A program made the translations under genes and the position numbers. This document shows, in pieces, positions 11,101-18,414 of a DNA stretch of 25,964 nucleotides. Below the pieces are notes generated by a model. It worked only from the letters and a program-made list of their open reading frames with translations, searched no databases and was not told where the DNA came from. Source of the stretch: Ectocarpus siliculosus (lineage: Eukaryota; Sar; Phaeophyceae; Ectocarpales; Ectocarpaceae); the NCBI GenBank assembly GCA_000310025.1, contig FN648858.1:1-25964 (forward strand), in the 5' to 3' direction. Positions within the stretch are counted from its first letter, which is position 1, and the number at the start of each line of letters is the position of its first letter.

Positions 11101-14100
11101 GGTGGATCCGCAGACGGAGATCCTCACTTGCGGGTCTACGACGGCACCGGGTACGACTGCCACGGGCAGGTCTAGTTTGTGTTGACCAAGGCTGCCGCCA
11201 CGGAGAGCGAAGTCCAGGCCCGTTTCCAGCAGTGGAGCCAAAACCCGGACCCAGCGGTCACCGTCACCACCGGCATCGCAGCGCGCGAGGGAACCTCTTC
11301 TTTGATCCAGGTGACGACGGCTGCCTCCGGCGGTGTCGAGGTCTTGGTGGATGGAGAGCTGTACGACGCGAGTGCTTCTTCTGTCATCGGAATTGCGCTC
11401 GAGGTCACGTCGTCTCGGGTGGAAATTAGCTTTGAGTCGGGACTAGACGTGTTCGTGTCAACCAGCATTAACGGAATGCTGAGGGTCAACGCGTATGCGC
11501 CCGTCAGCCTCGCCACTACGGGTCTCCTCGGCAACAACAACGGAGAGCTGGGCGACGACTTTACGGTGAGCGTGAGAAAAGACCTGGCGAATCAAATCAT
11601 GCAACGATTTTTTCAGTCATGCACTGCGGTTATGCCTCACCAAGACCTCGGTTGGTGCTGCATTGTGCGTTGTACCTCTGCCAGCATCTACATGAATTAA
11701 AGGCCGCCGCTGTTTGCTTCAACTTGAAGTGTTACCGAAGTACTTCCGCGACTCTTGTTCCTCCCTCCCGTCAATTTGTTCGCCGATAACCGGTGTTGTC
11801 CGTGCGTCGAACTTGTGCCCGTCTGCACTTACTGTACCCCTCTCTCCCTACTCCACACACCTCATCGAGTAGAACAGGAGATATTTTGACGCTTGAGGTC
11901 CCTCCCCTTGCTGAACGCGGCAGACCGTGGACGGAGAGACTGTCGGCTTCGCGACTGCCTCACCGACAGTGGAAGAAGGCACGAACTACTGCACCACGAA
12001 CTGGTGCACCACGGCAGACGCGTCTCTCTTCACCTACGCGGAGGGGGAGGACCACGGCACGTTCGACTTGTGCGACGCGGTCTACGCGGCGCCCGTGTTG
12101 CCCGATACCATCCCGGCGTCAATCACAGAGGTACGTTCGGGAGAACACATCGGGTTTCGGCGAAATACCAAAAACTCGAACACATGTCCTCGGGGTCCCT
12201 GGGGCGCACTGTAGCTGGCCGCGTTTGTTTTGAGTGCGATTCGACACGGTTACATAGACTACAACGTCGACATGTGCCCTCCATGAAGGAGCAGAGCTGT
12301 TTTCGTGATCGATCGCACAGTAGTAAATAGAGCGTCAGGGGCTCCCATACTTCTCGTCATCATGCCTACCCGAACTTGGTTCTCCCCAGCGATGCCATGT
12401 CGACCGGTTCACTCCTCCCGCCACTTTACGTAAAAACTTATCTCAGCTATGCGGCGACAACGCCGACTGCATCATAGACGCCCTTCTTGCTGGCGAGGAG
12501 GTGGGTCAGGCGACGCTCGAAGGACAAGCGGAGGATCGAGCCTACCAGGAAGAAGTTGCGGGCAAGTGTACTGATGGCGGTGGTGGTCGTGGACTCCGTC
12601 GTTTCCCTTTCCAATGCGCCTGCTCCTGCCAAATCAACCCAGTTTGCAGCATGGATGAAGCGGTCTGCGTAGTGAAAATATGAATCAAACGCTCTCTTAC
12701 CCTTGACCACATGTGGTACACGACTTGCGTGGATCCTGCATCATTGTAGCTGGTGGTGGCGAGGGTGGGTTGTTGAGTCTAAATAGGTCCCCTGAAGAGA
12801 CCTTTTTTCACAGGTTGGACGCAGGCTAGATGTACCGGCGACTGATTTAGTCACATAGAAAACTGAATAGCGAAAGAACCTGGGATAACGGGTAAATGGA
12901 TAATTGCAGGTCAAAGAGAAGAACTGCGCCGCCGGTTGGTTTGGGAGAAACCTTGATCTTCTCTAGCGACGCGCTTGTTATGGCGACTGTTTTTCGGAAT
13001 CCCTCGCGCTGAACGGGGCCTGTCATCACTACCGCGTAGCTGTGTGGTGGAAACCTGACAAATTACACGCCTTTTAGGCGGGTAAAAGCCGTCGATGCTG
13101 GCAGCAACCGGGTCAAAACGCAGCCCTTGTGGCATCAACACCCGCAGTCACCGCCAACTCTGCCAGGCACATTATGCAACCTCGATCTCGAATTAAATTA
13201 AGCCCCACGCGTTGTTTGCACCAAACGTACCTGAACCCACGAAACAGGTTTGTGCGCGAGCAACTCTTTCAGCAGCACCGGTGCGCCGCCCTGCACGACT
13301 TGCCCCGACGGAGAGGTTTCCGGCACCGGCGCGACCGCGTGCATCCGTCAAGGTGCAGTCAATTTTGACCTACTGAGCCTGTAGCCCCGAACGTTTGTGC
13401 CCGAGCGCAGTCTAAAGCCGCTGGCTGCGTTCAAATGCCGCGCACACAACATGGCATGAAGGAATTTCCTGAGAACAACCATGTACGTTATTGGGAAAAT
13501 TGTCAGCGGTCAGGCGTTGGAAGTATATACGCCGATGTTGAGGCGCACCTGCCGCCAAACCTAACGGTGTTCGAAATGACATGGAGCTGGCAACGGACTG
13601 CTGACTAAGGTATAGAACTCACAAAGAATGGGGCTGCTGAAGTGTTCAGGAGGTTGTCTCTTCTCCTCCATTAACAACCTCCTGGAGAGGCAAATTGCGA
13701 CCCAAAGCTGGCTACAAGACATTGTTCAACACCTTATGACATGCACCACATTACGTTCGTGCGTCAACGAGGGACGCAGCATACAAGAACCTACGCTTTC
13801 CTTCGTATGTATTGCAAGTTCTCGTTACCATCGTGTGGCTCTTGCTGACGCCGTGAAACCCTTGTTGCTCTCGCGTTGCTTTTCCTTTCCAGAGCTCGTG
13901 GGTCTGAGTCTCCCCGAGAACATCGCCGCTGCCATGGCAGCTGACGTAAGTTTGCTTACACGCAGCTCTATCTAGCTAGCAATAGCGGTGCGAAAAATGT
14001 TCACCTCTCGCGATCCTATGTTAATGGTGGCACGCTTCATGGCTCGCGTGTCCGTACCATGTTGTTTATCACTGAACGAGGCCTTTGAGACGTCGTTGGC

Positions 14101-15425
14101 CAAGACGCCGTTGGTATCGAAATCTGTTTGTTCCCGCGAGGACATGGATCGTGGTCTCTTGGTCGCATCTCTCCGCCTTGGGAGCACCGCACCAGAAGCT
14201 GCCAAGCCGTCAGGTAGATACGGCCATGCACAGCCGAGCTCTACGACATGTAGCGTGCCGTGGACACAACATCGGGCCCATCCGGCCGGTGGCCCGTTGC
14301 AGCTTCTTGTCCAGGCAGACCACCGTCACCAAGTTCGTTGGCACAGAAGTAACGTTCGAATTTGAACGAGAAGTTGTGAAGGTCGCATAAAAACCCCTCC
14401 TGCGTACCGTGAACTTCTCCATGCACAGGCCATGGGCGGCTTTGCCGGCCCGGGATCCCTCACCACGACACCGGCGGGAACGATCCAGCTCACCGAGGAG
14501 GACGGCGGCTCCGTGTCGCTGTCCGGCACTTTCGTTCGCGACGACGGCGCGGCGCTGCCGAGCTCGACTTCCGTCTTCATCTACACCGAGAACACGGCAC
14601 AGCCGGACGACTTCGTCCGCGGCCAGGAGGCACTGGATCCCTCGACGGGGGCGTTCTCGACGGTGGTGACCGACATCCCAGCGGGCAGCAGCAGGTTGCT
14701 CCTCAGCTTCGTCGTCGTGGATCCCGCGGAGGCACTTGATACCGCGGGAGCCGACACGGCGTTTGCGCTCGACGTCTCCAACTCTGCCTGCGTACCGTCG
14801 CTGACGATCACCCTGGAGTGGACCGGCGAGATATCTGACGTAGATCTCTATGTCGTCGAGCCCGGCGGAGAGGTCGTCTACTTCAGCAACCGGGGTGGGG
14901 TAAGCGAAGTGCCGAAGGAAAGAGTCGTTTCAGGCCCGTCTGACCGGCCGTTGTGGCCTGTTGCCGTTGGATGTCAACTTGGGGAAGTCGAACATGCGTT
15001 AGCGCGCAAGGGTCGGCCGCACAGCAGTGTTCAGTGGCATCAAGCGTAGCCGTGAGCACTCCCTTACAGTACCAATGATGGAAGCTGTCGTCACTTATTG
15101 CTTATCCCCGCCTCTCCTCACGAACCTGCTGCTGATTCCGTAGGACGTCGGGTTCCTCGACAACGACGATACTTACGGGTTCGGGCCCGAGAACTACATC
15201 ATCGATAGCGCACTCGATCCCGCCGCCAGCCAGGTGCTTGGCGAGTACGAGACGTACGTCAAACTCTACTCAGGCGACGCGGCCACGGAAACTTGGCGCC
15301 TGACTGCCCGCGTTTCCGGAGAAGTGGTGTGGATCGAGGAGGGTGATTTCATCTCCTCCACCCAATCTGATACTTTTGCCGTCTCTCTGAGTGTCTACGA
15401 TCCCACTTGCGGAGGTGTCCCGTGA
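2042..15425 (+). CDS. Secreted multidomain protein: Cys-rich repeats, PLA2-like, VWD and DUF2135 domains
   Basis: This is one gene model assembled by splice sites and phase. Exons: 2042-2155, 3043-3109, 4925-5110, 5509-5565, 6080-6265, 6655-6711, 7298-7486, 7909-7965, 8731-8790, 8843-8991, 9045-9171, 9414-10348, 10921-10927, 11102-11565, 11924-12130, 12447-12561, 13893-13945, 14429-14899, 15144-15425. All phases agree and the sum is 3783 nt. Best supported are the signal exon, the three Cys-rich exons and their spacers, the PLA2-like exon, the VWD exons and the two DUF2135 exons. Tentative are 8843-9171, the 7-nt exon and the joins 3109/4925 and 12561/13893. The product should enter the secretory pathway, and its Pro/Thr spacers are likely O-glycosylated. 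No transmembrane segment is obvious downstream. A TAG at 11173 breaks the frame. The region could instead be two adjacent genes, split near 12.7 kb. Confidence 0.55.
3043..3109 (+). CDS. Exon 2: short linking exon
   Basis: A pyrimidine-rich CTACAG precedes it and GAAG|GTACGA follows. It enters in phase 0 and leaves in phase 1, matching exon 1 on the left and every repeat exon on the right. It encodes about 22 residues (GNVELLADNGTININ...) with no recognised domain. The intron before it (2156-3042, 887 nt) shows nothing else that I can support. Confidence 0.5.
3110..4924 (+). other. Presumed long intron (1.8 kb)
   Basis: I found no phase-compatible exon between 3109 and 4925. The stretch carries a three-copy degenerate tandem repeat (3661-3937). 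From about 4565 to 4760 it carries sequence matching the distal part of the ~1.2-kb repeat units that follow, i.e. a truncated unit 0. A missed exon remains possible. Confidence 0.4.
3661..3937 (+). repeat. Degenerate tandem repeat, three ~87-101 bp copies
   Basis: Copies begin near 3661, 3762 and 3850. The shared order is GAG-nGCGACGGTGGCC, CCAGCCCCAC, CTCAGTAACAGGGCGCC, then ACAAGnGACTT. The first two copies are closest; the third is diverged. It lies inside the presumed intron. Confidence 0.65.
4925..5110 (+). CDS. Exon 3: Cys-rich module, copy 1
   Basis: A 186-nt exon, phase 1 in and out (GAGCAG| ... ACCG|GTGAGC). The pattern resembles the other copies: CDGG, CSSSCGSCGG, GC, GGSEACCGGG, YC, APC. 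Here the first Cys of the CC pair is Ser (TCC at 4972-4974), leaving 9 cysteines. Phase symmetry makes it a cassette that can be duplicated without disturbing the frame. It is probably a small disulfide-bonded extracellular module; I do not recognise a named Pfam family. Confidence 0.75.
5509..5565 (+). CDS. Exon 4: Pro/Thr spacer, copy 1
   Basis: A 57-nt exon, phase 1 in and out (GAAACAG| ... GATGAAG|GTAAGC). It encodes PAPTPEPTPAPTPPPTDE, an extended spacer likely to carry O-linked sugars. It pairs with the preceding Cys-rich exon and is conserved with it in the next two units. Confidence 0.75.
6080..6265 (+). CDS. Exon 5: Cys-rich module, copy 2
   Basis: A 186-nt exon, phase 1 in and out (GAACAG| ... 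ACCA|GTGAGC). It has all ten cysteines, including the CC pair (DICCSSSCGSCGGTGC). It is nearly identical to copies 1 and 3, and the near-identity extends into the introns, so the duplication is fairly recent. Confidence 0.78.
6655..6711 (+). CDS. Exon 6: Pro/Thr spacer, copy 2
   Basis: A 57-nt exon, phase 1 in and out, between TGAAACAG and GAAG|GTAAGC. It encodes a PTLTPEPTPAPTPPPTDE-type spacer, differing from copy 1 by a few substitutions. Confidence 0.72.
7298..7486 (+). CDS. Exon 7: Cys-rich module, copy 3
   Basis: A 189-nt exon, phase 1 in and out (GACCAG| ... ACTG|GTGAGT). It has ten cysteines. It differs from copy 2 in a few residues (DVCCSLSCG, GRDCSV) and carries one extra codon near its 3' end (CVVT for CMT). 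Confidence 0.78.
7909..7965 (+). CDS. Exon 8: Pro/Thr spacer, copy 3
   Basis: A 57-nt exon, phase 1 in and out, encoding a PAFTPEPTPTPTLPPTDE-type spacer. Splice sites match the other copies (AAACAG| and GAAG|GTAAGC). Confidence 0.72.
8731..8790 (+). CDS. Exon 9: fourth, diverged Pro/Ser/Thr spacer
   Basis: A 60-nt phase 1-1 exon after TTTCACAG-type sequence (CACAAG|) and before CTCAG|GTACGT. It encodes AAPVPSSASTPTPMIAPVS. Its position after unit 3 and its composition suggest it is the spacer of a fourth repeat unit whose Cys-rich exon was deleted. The CAAG acceptor is acceptable but weaker than its neighbours. Confidence 0.55.
8843..9171 (+). CDS. Exons 10-11: unidentified Cys-containing domain (8843-8991, 9045-9171)
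   Basis: The first part follows TACGTGCAG in phase 1 and reads IQFPSDRSTYTTGNLGVTVA and onwards to Cys and Trp residues. The second follows CGTCTTGCAG in phase 0 and reads NVLVAVAISCPNFPRGGSYA... to MYG|GTGAGT in phase 1. Alternating hydrophobic residues suggest a beta-sandwich with paired cysteines. The two flanking introns would be only 52 and 53 nt, and the donor at 8992 (GTGTGG) is poor, so the internal junction is uncertain. Without splicing, the first frame stops at 9018. I do not recognise the family. Confidence 0.4.
9414..10348 (+). CDS. Exon 12: Thr/Pro spacer, Cys-rich region and secreted phospholipase A2-like domain
   Basis: A 935-nt exon (GCATTTCAG| ... GAACCG|GTAAGC), phase 1 in, phase 0 out. 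It begins with an APTTSAPTTS spacer, continues through an unrecognised Cys-containing segment, and then has the PLA2-like core: GCGP, then GNGCCNHDYCW with the His-Asp pair at 10079-10084, then CDLEFWGDNLAGC at 10121-10159. In the sPLA2 superfamily the His is catalytic and the adjacent Asp binds Ca2+; the GCGP segment would supply the calcium loop. A hydrophobic helix-like tract and a PSPTPEP spacer end the exon. Hydrolysis of phospholipid sn-2 esters outside the cell is inferred, not shown. Base composition looks more AT-rich than neighbouring exons. A perfect donor (GTAAGT at 9488) lies inside the frame. Confidence 0.68.
10921..10927 (+). CDS. Exon 13: candidate 7-nt microexon
   Basis: A strong polypyrimidine tract ending CCCGTGCAG is followed by AAACGCG and then GTAAGG. 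Exon 12 leaves in phase 0 but the VWD exon needs phase 1; a 7-nt exon converts exactly one into the other. This is inferred only from phase and splice signals. A different donor for exon 12 or acceptor for exon 14 could also solve the mismatch. Confidence 0.35.
11102..11565 (+). CDS. Exon 14: von Willebrand factor type D (VWD) domain, with internal stop
   Basis: The exon opens with the VWD hallmark DGDPHLRVYDGTGYDCHG and ends with GLLGNNNGELGDDFT, the family's GLCGNxNGxxxDDF signature. Between them are alternating beta strands (e.g. VTVTTGI, GVEVLVDGELY). The acceptor is ATGTCAG| (phase 1) and the donor ACG|GTGAGC (phase 0). VWD modules act in adhesion and in assembly of secreted glycoproteins. 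An in-frame TAG at 11173-11175 falls just after the GQV segment, where relatives continue into a Phe-Val-Leu strand, so translation should end at about residue 755. No alternative acceptor avoids it. Confidence 0.78.
11924..12130 (+). CDS. Exon 15: post-VWD segment
   Basis: A 207-nt exon, phase 0 on both sides (GCGGCAG| ... ACAGAG|GTACGT). It continues the VWD module with TVDGETVGFATA and has Cys residues in NYCTTNWCTT and DLCDAVY. VWD domains are commonly followed by such a segment, which supports the join 11565/11924. Confidence 0.7.
12447..12561 (+). CDS. Exon 16: VWD-associated Cys module (CGDNADCIID...)
   Basis: After TATCTCAG| in phase 0 it encodes LCGDNADCIIDALLAGEEVG and an acidic helix ending EEVA. 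This resembles the CGDD.EC.YD..ATG motif that follows VWD in SUSD2-like proteins. The 3' end is ambiguous. A GC donor (G|GCAAGT at 12562) in phase 1 links to the exon at 13893. Alternatively the frame stays open to TGA at 12681-12683 and adds a Cys-rich tail (CACSC...C...C), which would make this a terminal exon. Confidence 0.6.
12562..13892 (+). other. Presumed 1.3-kb GC-AG intron
   Basis: Apart from the possible coding tail to 12683, I see only short, overlapping frames with no recognised motif. If exon 16 is terminal, this would be intergenic space between two genes. Confidence 0.35.
13893..13945 (+). CDS. Exon 17: short helical exon
   Basis: Bounded by TTTCCTTTCCAG| and GAC|GTAAGT, both strong. 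In phase 1 it encodes LVGLSLPENIAAAMAAD and leaves in phase 0, which fits the next exon. No domain is recognised. An acceptor two bases later (AGAG|) would make it phase 0. Confidence 0.5.
14429..14899 (+). CDS. Exon 18: beta-rich region and first half of DUF2135/YfaP-like domain
   Basis: From ATGCACAG| it reads AMGGFAGPGSLTTTP and onwards: a beta-sandwich-like stretch (SVSLSGTFVRDD, STSVFIYTE, SRLLLSFVVVDP), then LTITLEWTGEISDVDLYVVE and VVYFSNRGG, the typical start of DUF2135 (W-x-x-x-x-x-DVDL.V..P.G..VY). It leaves at GGG|GTAAGC in phase 0. GC-rich codon use resembles the VWD exons. Function of DUF2135 is unknown; it occurs in secreted and von Willebrand A-linked proteins. Confidence 0.72.
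15144..15425 (+). CDS. Exon 19: second half of DUF2135/YfaP-like domain and stop
   Basis: After GATTCCGTAG| it begins DVGFLDNDDTYGFGPENY, the DUF2135 signature (LD.DD..GYGPE.Y), then ETYVKLYSGD, TWRLTARVSGEV and DTFAVSLSVYD, and ends YDPTCGGVP with TGA at 15423-15425. Phase 0 matches the previous exon across a 244-nt intron. A GTGAGT donor overlaps the stop, but no suitable acceptor was found, so I take the TGA as the end of the protein. Confidence 0.74.
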   Translation, partial: DVGFLDNDDTYGFGPENYIIDSALDPAASQVLGEYETYVKLYSGDAATETWRLTARVSGEVVWIEEGDFISSTQSDTFAVSLSVYDPTCGGVP

Positions 15426-15438
15426 GTTGCCAACTCAC
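15422..15438. repeat. 8-bp perfect inverted repeat over the stop codon
   Basis: GTGAGTTG and CAACTCAC are separated by one C, giving a 17-nt palindrome that includes the TGA of the preceding gene. It may be chance. Confidence 0.6.
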
Positions 15439-16775
15439 CGTCCCATTTCAGCAACACCGCCGGCTGTTGCAGAGGAGCAATGGCAGCAGTTTGAGAATTC
15501 CGCCAGGCGTTGCCTGAATTCGCCGCGAGGAAGCCCCTCCACGGAGCAGAGAGCGAGCGAGCGAGAGAGAGGACCATTTGTGGTAATTGGCGAAGAGTGT
15601 CTATGTGCCTTCCAGGTTGCATCATGCTGATTTTCTTACGAACCCGCTGGACCAAGGGGCATTCTTCTTGCACAGGCAGCGATGAACCTCTAGCTAGCGG
15701 TTTCACGTACCTTTATGTGTACCTTCTAAATAAGTGTTCTGATTGTGACGTTTCTGATGGTGAGTTTTGAGATGCAACGTGTGGTACCATCCCAGGATGA
15801 AGGTCACGTGAGGCTCAGACTTGGAGATGCCTGAGGTAACTGATTCGGCTACCGTGGCAACGTATTGTGCGTGTAATCTAGAACCAGGTGCAGTGTTTTT
15901 CATGGTTTTTTATTGCAGCGGCACTGCGTACAAGCATCATGGGGGGGGGGGGTGATGTACCATGCTCCTTGCACACAGCAGTGCAGATTTCCGTGCTTTC
16001 CGTTGGCCGTGCGTCCGCTTTGCCTATGCGTGAGGGAGCAGGCGGGGGGCGAAGATTGAAAGCCGTGTGTTTTGAGATTTTCGGTAGTCTTGAGATGGGA
16101 ATTTGATTGTTTGATATAGTTGCTCAACGTTTCACGTTGTTAGCCTTCCTTATACCTGAGGGAGTAGGGGGGCCGACGTAAAAAACACCAGTTAATATAT
16201 TTTGTTTTTTTTGCCCTTGAGCAGTACTTGTGTGTGATTGCATTGCTTACATTGCAACACTGAGGACTTGGGAACGTTACTTGCGCCTCGGTTAAGGATT
16301 GCCCCCCCCGCCCCCCAATGGGGCTGGGGGCCAACATCCAGGACGGATGGTGGTGAGTATCCGGGAGGAAGGAAAGAAGAAGAAGGGGAGAGGATTTGTA
16401 GGGGCGGGAAGAAGGGACGGTGTTGGGAGAGGCAAGAGGAGTGGTGAAGAATTTCGGCACTCGACGAGCGCGCGGTCCCGTCGGGGGTGAAAGGTCTGTA
16501 GTCTTGTCTATCGGAATCGAAAAGCCGAAAAATCGAGGTTTACATTATGAACATAACGATGGAGAAGGCCGACGGTACGAAGAGAGGAAATTGCACCCTA
16601 CGTTCGAAGTTCGAAGTCGGTGTGAAAATCGCGGCAAGGGAGCGCGAAGGAAAAAAAAAAAAAAGGAGACGTCGACGTTTGTTTGCGTCGTGGAACGATC
16701 CTTCCGGATGCCGACCTATGACACTCTCGGAATGTAGGGATTCCTACAAGTTCCAACAGGTATAATCCACAAGTA
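15426..16775. other. Intergenic, no gene seen
   Basis: This holds simple-sequence tracts: GAGCGAGCGAGCGAGAGAGAG near 15552, a run of G near 15940, a C-run at 16303 and a run of A near 16650. The overlapping frames have biased composition and no recognised domain. Confidence 0.5.
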
Positions 16776-17723
16776 AGTGCGGACATATGAAGGTACTGGG
16801 TAGAGAGAGATCGGAACGGTTTTTAATGTGAAGACACAACAACAACAACAATGATGCGACCCGTCCTGCGTCGTTCGGTGTGACAAGTGCGAAACATTGA
16901 CTGCGTAAAGATCCAGCGGTCTTTTTCGGCAGTGGCAAAGAAATATACAACCACACGTCGCAAAAAAACAAAAAGTTGAGCGGGATACCGTAGGAAATAG
17001 AACACCGCCTTCTCTGTTGTTGCAGCATTTGGGAACGTTGGACACCATCTGTCTGTGTATACGCGTGCTGGGTCGTCCAGATCAATAGCGCGCCCCTTAG
17101 AGAGATGAACATGTATTGCAACTGTTAAAAAAGAGGAGGAGACAGAGGTGGCGGCAGAGCATAGAATGAAGTTTGCACAGCATGATGTTACGGATGAACT
17201 TGGGTGGCTGCGAGCCCCGGGTTTTGGGGTTTCCGACTGTGGCTATGATCGCGCCGGGTGCACCCGTTTCTTAGGCCCAAAGCTCATACTTGAAACAAAA
17301 ATCTGCGAAACATTCGATGTGACCATGGGGATCTAGCCAGGTAAATTAATTGCATCCAGCTGCACCAGGTGTCTGTTACGCGAGAAGTGCTTAATTTCCT
17401 CCGTACGCCCTTGCTTACATACCGATCGGTATATTTCGTGGATACCACAGGCATTTAGTGGAATATTCCCTGGAAGTTAGTCAGAAGTTAGTCGGTATTG
17501 AGCGTGAAAGCGTCACCTTTTCGTGGAATTCTTTGTTGGTCTACATTGTGGCAAGGTTCCAATAGTACCCAGGTAGGTCTGCTGCTGTAAAAAGTTGGAC
17601 GGGGTTGTTTTTTTTTTTTTTTTTTTATTTCTTTCTTAATCGTTGTTGCTTTGTTGTTGTTGTCTTTCACATTAAAAAAACGTTCCGATCTCTCTCTACC
17701 CAGTACCTTCGTATGTCCGTACT
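16776..17723. mobile_element. Foldback/MITE-like element with ~73-bp terminal inverted repeats
   Basis: Bases 16776-16850 (from AGTGCGGACATATGAAGGTA) are matched in reverse complement by 17651-17723 with a few mismatches, including CAGTACCTTC, CTCTCTCTACCC, a gap in the A/T run and the (CAA)n end. The arms bound a 948-bp segment without a transposase-like frame. Similarity ends at AGTGCGGAC/GTCCGTACT, which I take as the tips. No clear target duplication is visible, so the superfamily is unassigned. Confidence 0.7.
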
Positions 17724-18414
17724 GATTCAACACTCGACGCGGTCGATTCCCGTGGTCACAGGTAAACTTACCCTAAAAAGGTACACTCAAATAAACTGGC
17801 CTTAGATATGACACAACAAATCGTTTGTTTGTTGTTGTACGCCACAGCTTTCATATCTGAAATAACTTTGCTTGTGCTTCAAGTTTTCGAACATACATCA
17901 CATGCATTGGATGCACATCGTGAACTGCAAGTTTGTTTTTGTCTTCTTCTGTAATACCGCCAACGACATGCTGCGTTATTGAAGGTGCTGCTGCTGTAGC
18001 CTCTACACTACTACAGTGCCATATACAGGTGAACGTCTTTTCCAGCTTCGTGCCCTTGGTATGCTGTGCACAGTGTTCACCCACCACCCTTCCTTTCCTT
18101 TCAGCGTAAAACCGCACGCCGTGGGGGTATGCCCCAGAGAGAGGAAAGGAGAGAGTCCAGAGATGGAGGGCCACACCGCTCCGGGGCAAGAACAAAACTC
18201 TATGGGAAACAAGGCAAGAACCGGGGTAACTAAAAGTGGTCTCTCCACCGTGTGCCTGTTTCTGCCTCTTATTTCTTGTTATTTTCGGCCTGGTCCCTTT
18301 TTGTCCTCGCTCTTTTTCATTTTATTTTCATTTTATTTTCATTTTTTTTTCATTTTTTTTCCCCCTTTTTTCAGACTATAACATTATTGTGTAATGAATA
18401 AAAAACGATAATAT
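17724..18414. other. Intergenic, simple-sequence tracts, no gene seen
   Basis: It includes the TTTGTTTGTTGTTG tract near 17822 and a (CATTTTATTTT)-like tract at about 18317-18365. No protein domain was recognised on either strand. Confidence 0.5.
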
